In this document: positions 53,664 through 64,000 of the stretch, in pieces
Numbering within the stretch: the stretch's first letter is position 1
Layout: every line of letters starts with the position of its first letter
Source of the DNA: Caldilineaceae bacterium
Lineage (GTDB): Bacteria > Chloroflexota > Anaerolineae > Caldilineales > Caldilineaceae
Direction of reading: 5' to 3'
Length of the DNA stretch: 64,000 bases
Assembly (NCBI GenBank): GCA_019637645.1
Contig: JAHBVH010000031.1
Location: 1-64,000, forward strand
Program-made: the position numbers and the translations under genes
The notes under the pieces: model-generated
What the model saw: only the letters and a program-made list of their open reading frames with translations
The model's database searches: none
Told to the model about the DNA's origin: nothing

Positions 53664-55610
53664 TTACTCCGAAGCGGGAACAGAAAGTTCATTGGGCAGC
53701 TCACCATCGACACGATTGTCACTGACTGTAGTGTCGTCGCCGGTGGTACTGCTGGCCGTTGGATCGAGGCTAGTTGCCCCATGGGCCACTTGGTTGCGGA
53801 TATCATCCGGCGGGATGTTGAGATAGTCAAAGAGTCGACGTGATATTTGTGCAAAGACGGGTGCTGCTGTATAGGCCGCCCACTGGCTAATGGCCGGGTC
53901 CGGTTGATCGAGTTTGACCAAGAGGACAAACTTGGGGTCGTCCGCCGGGGCAAAGCCAACAAAGGTAACAATGGTGGCATCTTTCAAATAGCCACTCACA
54001 TCTGGAATCTGCGCTGTACCACTTTTCCCGGCAATTCGATAGCCGGGAACACGCGCCGCCGAGTTACCTGTGTTGACCGTCTCCACCATCATTTCGGTCA
54101 TCGCGTGGGCGGTTTCGGGCCGAATGGCACGGCCTAGGATCTCCGGCTGGGTATAGAGTACGGCATTATCCTCGCTGCGGGCCTGCACAATGTAGGGCCG
54201 CATGAGCACCCCACCATTGGCAATGGCCGCCGTGGCATTGATCATTTGGAGCGGCGTCACGGCCAACCCTTGCCCAAAGCTGTTGGTGCCCAAGTCCGAG
54301 AGGCTCCACATCTCATGGCCTGGTGTTTTGAGCAGGCCAGGGAGTTCACCCGCCAGATCGATGCCGGTGCGTTCGCCAAAGCCAAAGCGCCGCACATATT
54401 GGTAGAAGCGATCCCGCCCCACCCGCTCGGCGACTTGGGCTGTAATGACATTAAGCGAGCGTGCTAGGGCCTGTGTCACATCGACCTGCCCATTGGCCCG
54501 TCGGTCACTGTTGTAGATCGAGCGTTCCCCAATGATAATGTAACCGCTGTCGGTCATGACGGTAGTCGGGGTAATGACGCCCGTATCCAGACCAGCAGCC
54601 ATGGTGACAATCTTAAAGACCGAGCCCGGCTCATAGATGGCACTAATGGATACGTTGGCAAAGCGGGCATAATCAGCTTGGCTCGCCGCGCGTTGGTTCG
54701 GATCATAATCTGGCCAGTTGGCCATGCCCAAGATCGCGCCGCTTTGCGGTTCCATCACAATAATCGTGCCACTTTGCGCCCGATATTTGGCGATGCCACT
54801 TCGCAACTCTTCCTCAATGATCCACTGAATGCTGCGATCAATGGTCAGAATGAGATCTTTGCCAACAATAGAGGGCAAGTAGCGACGCGCCTGGTTGGGT
54901 AAGGTGTCAAAGGTCGCGGCGGTCCGCTCCAAAAGCCCAACACCGCGTTCATTGAGAAACGCGTTGTAGTACTCTTCTAGGCCGTAAACACCAGCCCGGT
55001 TGGCTTGAATAAAGCCGAGAATATGGCTTGCCAAGGCATTCTGAGGGTGAAAGCGAACCGGCGTTGGGCGGATGGTAATGTAGCGCAGCGGCGACCGCTG
55101 ATTTTCCGCCACCGCTTGGGCCTGCATGGCTCGGACCCGGTTGCTCGTTTCGACGTCGAGCGGCTCGCCCAATTCTGCGTAACGCCCCTGGGCATAGGTG
55201 TTCAATGTTTGGAGGGTTTGGAGCATTGGGAGTCCAGCAATCTCTTGTAGGCGCTGGGCTACTTCTTGGCGTGCTTGTTCGGTTTTGATCTCATTGGGCG
55301 TCGCAATTACTTGGTATAGGATCCGATCGCTAGCCAACAACTCGCCGCCGCGGTCGACAATCGAACCGCGGACGGGCAATGTAAATTGAGTCGCATCATA
55401 GGCTGGCTGTTGTCCAAATTGGAAGAGTTGATAGACAACCAACCGCGCTAAGACTAAACTCGTCAGGAGCAAAAAGAGACAGGCCAACAACCAAAAACGC
55501 CAAGCTCGGCGCTTTTGGTTCTCTTCGACTGCCTCCCCATTGCTCTGCGGTTCCGCTGTGACCAAGCTGGATGTGGCAATGGTACGGTTTTCTGGGAACA
55601 GAGACGCCAT
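53664..55610 (-). CDS. ftsI: Septal penicillin-binding protein FtsI (class B transpeptidase)
   Basis: Cross-links septal peptidoglycan with FtsW. ATG 55610 with GAGG five bases before it gives 648 residues; a GTG at 55619 overlaps the ftsL stop (GTGA) and is possible. A membrane anchor lies at about 35-57 (FWLLACLFLLLTSLVLARLV), then the N-terminal domain with RGSIVDRGGELLASD. The transpeptidase motifs are SxxK in EPGSVFKIV, SxN in ARSLNVIT and KSGTAQ. No PASTA domains; the C-terminus is acidic and Thr/Ser rich. Confidence 0.95.
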   Translation of the reverse strand: MASLFPENRTIATSSLVTAEPQSNGEAVEENQKRRAWRFWLLACLFLLLTSLVLARLVVYQLFQFGQQPAYDATQFTLPVRGSIVDRGGELLASDRILYQVIATPNEIKTEQARQEVAQRLQEIAGLPMLQTLQTLNTYAQGRYAELGEPLDVETSNRVRAMQAQAVAENQRSPLRYITIRPTPVRFHPQNALASHILGFIQANRAGVYGLEEYYNAFLNERGVGLLERTAATFDTLPNQARRYLPSIVGKDLILTIDRSIQWIIEEELRSGIAKYRAQSGTIIVMEPQSGAILGMANWPDYDPNQRAASQADYARFANVSISAIYEPGSVFKIVTMAAGLDTGVITPTTVMTDSGYIIIGERSIYNSDRRANGQVDVTQALARSLNVITAQVAERVGRDRFYQYVRRFGFGERTGIDLAGELPGLLKTPGHEMWSLSDLGTNSFGQGLAVTPLQMINATAAIANGGVLMRPYIVQARSEDNAVLYTQPEILGRAIRPETAHAMTEMMVETVNTGNSAARVPGYRIAGKSGTAQIPDVSGYLKDATIVTFVGFAPADDPKFVLLVKLDQPDPAISQWAAYTAAPVFAQISRRLFDYLNIPPDDIRNQVAHGATSLDPTASSTTGDDTTVSDNRVDGELPNELSVPASE

Positions 55611-55615
55611 AACCC

Positions 55616-56059
55616 TCACTCGCCTGACTGGGCAATTGCGCCATTCGTTGCGGCTGCTAAGGTGTTGCTTGGGATGACAACATATTCACGTTGTAAGGAG
55701 GGTTGATAACCCAATGCAATCGCCCGTTCGTGTACTTTGTTCAGCTCGGTTTCCTGTGCAATCGCCCACACAAGATTGGAGTTTTCCTCTTCGACGGCTA
55801 GCTCTGCTGCTTGTAAGCTGGATAACTGCATCTTGTCTTGTAAGATTTGCGTCGAGATTTGCAAATGCAAGAACATACCAGCACAGATTACCGCAACCCC
55901 ACACGTAAAGAGCACAAAGGAACGCCAGCTATTTGGGAGCCGCAACGTGTCGCGCAGGATATGCCATTGCTGCGGAAGACGAGCGCGGCGCACCGATGCA
56001 GGCCACTCCGAAGTGACCGGTGATGCAATCGAGGAGGTAATTGTTCGATTCTGTAACAT
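55616..56059 (-). CDS. ftsL: FtsL-like divisome protein
   Basis: A 147-residue bitopic protein: basic N-terminus, one transmembrane helix (FVLFTCGVAVICAGMFLHLQI, about 48-68), then a periplasmic coiled-coil region (ILQDKMQLSSLQAAELAVEEENSNLVW) with heptad leucines. Sequence identity to FtsL is always low; the assignment rests on topology and the place between rsmH and ftsI. Overlaps the ftsI frame by a few bases. Confidence 0.8.
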   Translation of the reverse strand: MLQNRTITSSIASPVTSEWPASVRRARLPQQWHILRDTLRLPNSWRSFVLFTCGVAVICAGMFLHLQISTQILQDKMQLSSLQAAELAVEEENSNLVWAIAQETELNKVHERAIALGYQPSLQREYVVIPSNTLAAATNGAIAQSGE

Positions 56060-56201
56060 AAAGGCATCCGTTTGCTACTAAATTGCTTAACACACAAAAC
56101 CGCCAAGTAGACCAGCCACGGTAGGTAGGATTGGGCGATTGGGCCGAAACTAAGATTGGGTTGCCTATCCACGAGATATAAATCTCTAGCGATAGCTTCC
56201 G

Positions 56202-57179
56202 TTAAATTTTTTCTGCAATACGAAGTTTGGCCGAGCGACTGCGTGGGTTGTGGGTAAGTTCCGCGTCTGCTGCTGTGATCGGTTTGCGTGTTAAAATCGC
56301 TAGTGTTGGCCTCCGTTCATATCCTCCCTGTGGTATCATTTCATCGTGTACATAAGTACTTGCTTCTTTTTGCATCCACTGCTTGACGATGCGATCTTCC
56401 AAGCTGTGAAAAGTCAATACAGCTAGACGACCGCCATGAGCAAGCAGTTCGAGACACTGTGGTAGTACCTTTTCTAGCTGCTGTAGCTCTTCGTTAACGG
56501 CAATGCGCAAGGCTTGAAACGCACGTGTCGCTGGATGGATGCGGTTACCGCGCCGACCGCCATGGGCCCGTTCGATAGCCTCAGCAAGTTGCGCCGTTGT
56601 TTGAAAGGGCCGTTGCTGGACTAAGAAGCGCGCAATGCGCCGACTTTGCCTTTCTTCACCGTACTGATAAAGAATGTCGGCTAATTCTTTCTCCGGCCAA
56701 CTGTTGACAATGTCCGCGGCACTCACCCCTTGGTGGGGATCAAAGCGCATGTCCAGCGGCCCATCCGAACGGAAAGAAAAGCCCCGCTCCGGTGTGTCAA
56801 GCTGAAAGCTGCTGACACCTAAATCCAGCAAAATGGCGTCCACGGCGGTAAAACCGTGCTGCTGGGCAAGGGTGGCTACGTCGCCAAAATTGCCTTGGAC
56901 CAACCGTAGCCGCTGTTCGGCAATTTCTGCGGAAAACCGCAGCGCAACGCGCCGGATTGCGGCTGGATCAGCATCTATACCGAGAATTTGACCGGTTGGC
57001 GCGCTTTGGGCCAAAAAGGCCGCCGTATGCCCACCCCCGCCAATGGTGCCGTCGATGACGCGGCTGCCCGCTTGCAACGGTAACCCGGCTAGAATTTCGG
57101 CTAGCATAATGGGGATATGGTTGGCGGCGGGCGGATCAACCGCGACATCAGTGGTTACATTCATGGTATGAGCATCCAA
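56202..57179 (-). CDS. rsmH: 16S rRNA (cytosine-1402-N4)-methyltransferase RsmH
   Basis: SAM-dependent methyltransferase of the small-subunit decoding site. It has 325 residues. HIPIMLAEILAGL starts the family pattern; VIDGTIGGGGHTAAFLA and LGIDADPAAI bind SAM; ILLDLGVSSFQLD and GFSFRSDGPLDMRFDP are signature blocks; AFQALRIAVNEEL and FHSLEDRIVKQWM follow. The C-terminal lysine/arginine region (NPRSRSAKLRIAEKI) is typical. Second gene of the dcw cluster. Confidence 0.97.
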   Translation of the reverse strand: MDAHTMNVTTDVAVDPPAANHIPIMLAEILAGLPLQAGSRVIDGTIGGGGHTAAFLAQSAPTGQILGIDADPAAIRRVALRFSAEIAEQRLRLVQGNFGDVATLAQQHGFTAVDAILLDLGVSSFQLDTPERGFSFRSDGPLDMRFDPHQGVSAADIVNSWPEKELADILYQYGEERQSRRIARFLVQQRPFQTTAQLAEAIERAHGGRRGNRIHPATRAFQALRIAVNEELQQLEKVLPQCLELLAHGGRLAVLTFHSLEDRIVKQWMQKEASTYVHDEMIPQGGYERRPTLAILTRKPITAADAELTHNPRSRSAKLRIAEKI

Positions 57180-57212
57180 GCGGTCTGGTTGCTATCACTG
57201 CCGTTCTAGGGC

Positions 57213-57235
57213 GTAGCGAACCGTAGGTTCGCTAC
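57213..57235. repeat. Perfect 10-bp hairpin between mraZ and rsmH
   Basis: GTAGCGAACC-GTA-GGTTCGCTAC, a perfect stem with a 3-base loop in the 86-bp mraZ-rsmH gap. Likely a REP-like element or an mRNA processing/stability hairpin. Confidence 0.65.
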
Positions 57236-57265
57236 CGTGTAGCACGTTGGTGTCGTTCAACCGAC

Positions 57266-57700
57266 CTAAATATTCAGCGCTGCAAAAAACTCTTGATCAA
57301 ATTCACCACTGTTGAGCGGTTGCAAAACTTTTTCGTCCCATAGAGTAGGACGCCAGAGCTCAATAAATAAATTTACCCCTGCAATAACAACATCATTTTC
57401 AATTTGTGCGAATTCGCGTAGACGCTGTGTGACCAAAATGCGCCCTTGGCTGTCGGGGAGTAAATCTTCGGCCGCACTAAAAAATGCGCGCCGCAACTGT
57501 GCAGAACGTGGGTCGGTTAAAGGGAGTGCACTAATTTTGGCCGCAACTTGCTCCCACACGGTCATGGGATAAATCAGTAAACATCGTTCAGTTGGGCTGC
57601 GTGTCACCACAAGTCCAGGGGCAAGTTGGTCGCGAAATTTGGCGGGAATTGTCAGGCGACCTTTACTATCCAAGCTGTGAGTGAATTCTCCCAAAAACAT
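57266..57700 (-). CDS. mraZ: Transcriptional regulator MraZ
   Basis: DNA-binding regulator of the dcw cluster with the double AbrB-like swapped-hairpin fold. It has 144 residues: MFLGEFTHSLDSKGRLTIPAKFRD is the first repeat (hallmark DSKGRLTIP) and AAEDLLPDSQGRILVTQRLREFA the second, with the matching DSQGRI. First gene of the cluster. The operator repeats at 58181-58210 are the type MraZ binds, so autorepression is probable. Confidence 0.96.
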   Translation of the reverse strand: MFLGEFTHSLDSKGRLTIPAKFRDQLAPGLVVTRSPTERCLLIYPMTVWEQVAAKISALPLTDPRSAQLRRAFFSAAEDLLPDSQGRILVTQRLREFAQIENDVVIAGVNLFIELWRPTLWDEKVLQPLNSGEFDQEFFAALNI

Positions 57701-58049
57701 GGCAATGCTAGCTCAAGCTGTATAAAATGGATTACCTGTTGCGGGTTGCTGCGCTAGTCAAGTCTTTGCATCTTGTGTTGGCCGATAACAATCAAAGACT
57801 TTAAATATATAGCGATAGCGCTTTTTGGGGTGGCAATGGTACTTTGCCACCATGCTCTTAATTTTTGCTTAAAACAATAGTAATTCTCACTGCTGGGTGT
57901 TATAGCTTACGAAGAGGGTACAGTTGCTATGATGGCCGCAACCTGATAAGCTGCCTCTACGTGTTGATCGCCTTTCTCTGTGCAATATATATTTTGTGCA
58001 ATATGCGTAATGGCTAGTGGATATTGCCGGCTAGTCTGTTGGGTGTAGG

Positions 58050-58119
58050 GCTTACGCCGTACCAGCCTTGTCAGATTTGCAAACCGGATGGGCCTCTCTG
58101 GTGCAACGAACGGCGTAAG
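58050..58119. other. Nested inverted repeat in the mraZ leader
   Basis: CTTACGCCGT (58051-58060) pairs perfectly with ACGGCGTAAG (58110-58119), and inside it ACCAG (58061-58065) with CTGGT (58099-58103). On the minus strand this falls 85-155 bases after the predicted mraZ transcription start. The inner part CTTGTCAGATTTGCAAA recalls the dispersed palindrome family, so it may be a composite repeat or a structured leader element. Confidence 0.5.
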
Positions 58120-58180
58120 TTCTCAGGTAAAAAGAGTTTGTCTGTGCAAGTAACGCTATTCCCTACAATCTCAGTTCCCT

Positions 58181-58210
58181 TTTGCACCACTTTCCCCCAC
58201 TTTCCCCCAC
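58181..58210 (-). promoter_or_regulatory. MraZ operator: three tandem 10-bp repeats
   Basis: Read on the minus strand: GTGGGGGAAA (58210-58201), GTGGGGGAAA (58200-58191), GTGGTGCAAA (58190-58181). MraZ is known to bind GTGG-containing boxes spaced 10 bp apart. The array begins directly after the -10 box, where bound protein would block initiation. Confidence 0.8.
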
Positions 58211-58239
58211 AGTATAGACAATTTCTCCTCTTTTGTCTA
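58211..58239 (-). promoter_or_regulatory. Promoter of mraZ and the dcw cluster
   Basis: Minus strand TAGACA (58239-58234), a 17-bp spacer and TATACT (58216-58211), directly followed by the MraZ repeats. The predicted start near 58204 leaves a leader of about 500 bases before the mraZ ATG. This leader contains the nested repeat at 58050, a direct repeat TGTGCAATAT (57979 and 57995) and a small hairpin near 57830-57850, but no convincing gene. Confidence 0.7.
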
Positions 58240-58424
58240 GTGGGTATCAAGGCGAATTTGGGATACTTGGGTATGAACCTTACATTTTTAAGAAATCTTT
58301 AGTGCTAGAATTCCTACAACCAGCTGCGATCTTCCAACCATGGATTGGGGGCTAATCGTAAGGTTTCTCCTTCTCAGTTTCCCTAGACCAGCTAGGGAAA
58401 TTTGGGTAAATTTATCAGTGATAT

Positions 58425-58453
58425 TTGACAACTTAGTTGTCCCGTGTTATCAT
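58425..58453 (+). promoter_or_regulatory. Consensus promoter of rpoB-rpoC
   Basis: Perfect TTGACA (58425-58430), a 17-bp spacer and TATCAT (58448-58453). The leader to the rpoB start is about 550 bases and contains the structures at 58521, 58729 and 58837. No rplJ/rplL genes precede rpoB here. Confidence 0.75.
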
Positions 58454-58520
58454 TGCTAAGTTTAGTGATTTGGTGATTTCTCTGCAGCAGGTGTCAGTCG
58501 AGTAATGATGAAATTGATAA

Positions 58521-58616
58521 GGACGGTCAGGTTTTCGTACGGGAGAAAGATGACGCAATAGTGCGTTAGCGTGATAGGTCCGTAGCGATGGCCTGATTTT
58601 TTTATTGGATCAGGCC
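58521..58616 (+). promoter_or_regulatory. Candidate transcription attenuator in the rpoB leader
   Basis: A long composite stem: TCAGGT (58527-58532) with GCCTGA (58591-58596), TCG-TACGG (58535-58542) with CCGTA-G-CGA (58580-58588), and ACGCA (58553-58557) with TGCGT (58562-58566). It is followed at once by T7 (58597-58603), as in an intrinsic terminator. The same GGCCTGAT (58590-58597) can instead form a perfect 8-bp hairpin with ATCAGGCC (58609-58616), which would open the terminator. Mutually exclusive folds about 70 bases after the promoter suggest control of rpoBC read-through. Confidence 0.6.
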
Positions 58617-58728
58617 GCAATTAGCTTTGATACCTGCAGAGGTTATAGCCAGGAAGATTCCTCATTATTTTTAGGCGTAGCCGTTTGAGGAGTGCTGTTG
58701 CAGAAAAATCAGTTGAGTACAATTGTAG

Positions 58729-58790
58729 AGACACCAGTCGTGGGGAGTACAGGCAATGCAGCCGTCGTCATACTCGCCGCGGTGGTGTCT
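58729..58790 (+). ncRNA. Structured element in the rpoB leader
   Basis: Three nested stems: AGACACCA (58729-58736) with TGGTGTCT (58783-58790); GG-GAGTA (58743-58749) with TACTC-G-CC (58771-58778); GGC (58752-58754) with GCC (58761-58763). The outer 8-bp stem is perfect. It may be a protein-binding or ligand-binding leader motif; no known class is recognised. Confidence 0.5.
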
Positions 58791-58836
58791 TGTTGTCGTT
58801 TTGCCCAGTTTATCGACAACTATCGAAACTTTGAGT

Positions 58837-58984
58837 GATATCCCAAATTGGGTTTGAGGATCGATCAGGAAGAGCCGTTGTAAAGCTGCTGCTGACATAG
58901 ACAGGCCTGACATGGATAAGCTTGTTGCGTGTCAGCCATTTCTGTCAACCCTTCACGGTCGAGCTTGAGGAAATTGGGATATCA
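58837..58984 (+). repeat. Long-range inverted repeat before the rpoB ribosome site
   Basis: TGATATCCCAAATT (58837-58850) matches AAATTGGGATATCA (58971-58984) as an inverted repeat with one mismatch pair. In RNA the arms would close a 120-base loop ending just before the GAGGAG ribosome site (58997-59002). Confidence 0.5.
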
Positions 58985-59013
58985 TCACGTGTAGTGTGAG
59001 GAGCGAAGGCCAG

Positions 59014-64000
<4,987 letters not shown>

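Noticed and set aside
58671..58913. 80-codon open frame in the rpoB leader, minus strand
   Set aside because: No ribosome site, no recognisable protein; the region is better explained as structured leader RNA.

Overview
The window looks like a chromosomal segment of a Chloroflexota bacterium, probably near Caldilineales/Anaerolineae. This is inferred from protein style, the set of sugar-acid and phytanoyl-CoA dioxygenase (PhyH) genes, a B12-dependent NrdJ next to nrdR and the division cluster, and lineage-type insertions in RpoB and RpoC. No rRNA, tRNA, CRISPR array or insertion sequence was seen.

Region 1 (1-33.7 kb) is an accessory catabolic region. It starts with msrB-msrA and an MFS transporter. 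It then holds eight separate PhyH-family oxygenase genes mixed with three Gfo/Idh/MocA dehydrogenases, two SDRs, a D-2-hydroxyacid dehydrogenase, an enolase-superfamily enzyme, a sugar ABC importer without its ATPase, a GH10-like glycosidase, a mutarotase-fold protein, a metallophosphoesterase and an amidohydrolase. A convergent pair of signalling genes (receiver-domain regulator and hybrid histidine kinase) overlaps tail to tail. There is also a HepT/MntA toxin-antitoxin pair and a deleted remnant of a glycosidase-like gene. Several intergenic gaps carry copies of one palindromic repeat family.

Region 2 (33.7-37.5 kb, minus strand) is nrdR followed by nrdJ (adenosylcobalamin-dependent ribonucleotide reductase). 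nrdJ is interrupted by a 251-nt sequence that folds as a complete small group I intron: P1, P2, P3, P7, P8, P9 and P10 can all be paired by eye. It sits inside the codon of the catalytic thiyl-radical cysteine of the NPCGE motif. This is the most remarkable object in the window.

Region 3 (37.8-57.7 kb, minus strand) is a nearly complete dcw cluster in transcription order: mraZ, rsmH, ftsL, ftsI, murF, mraY, murD, ftsW, murG, two CvpA-like membrane genes, murC, murB, ddl, ftsQ, ftsA, ftsZ. murE is missing from its usual place. Several junctions overlap, including 146 nt between ftsW and murG.

Region 4 (57.7-64 kb) is a 1.3-kb divergent control region followed by rpoB and the start of rpoC on the plus strand. 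The mraZ side has a clear promoter followed directly by three tandem 10-bp MraZ-type operator repeats and a leader of about 500 nt. The rpoB side has a consensus promoter and a leader of about 550 nt with a likely terminator/antiterminator attenuator and further stem structures.
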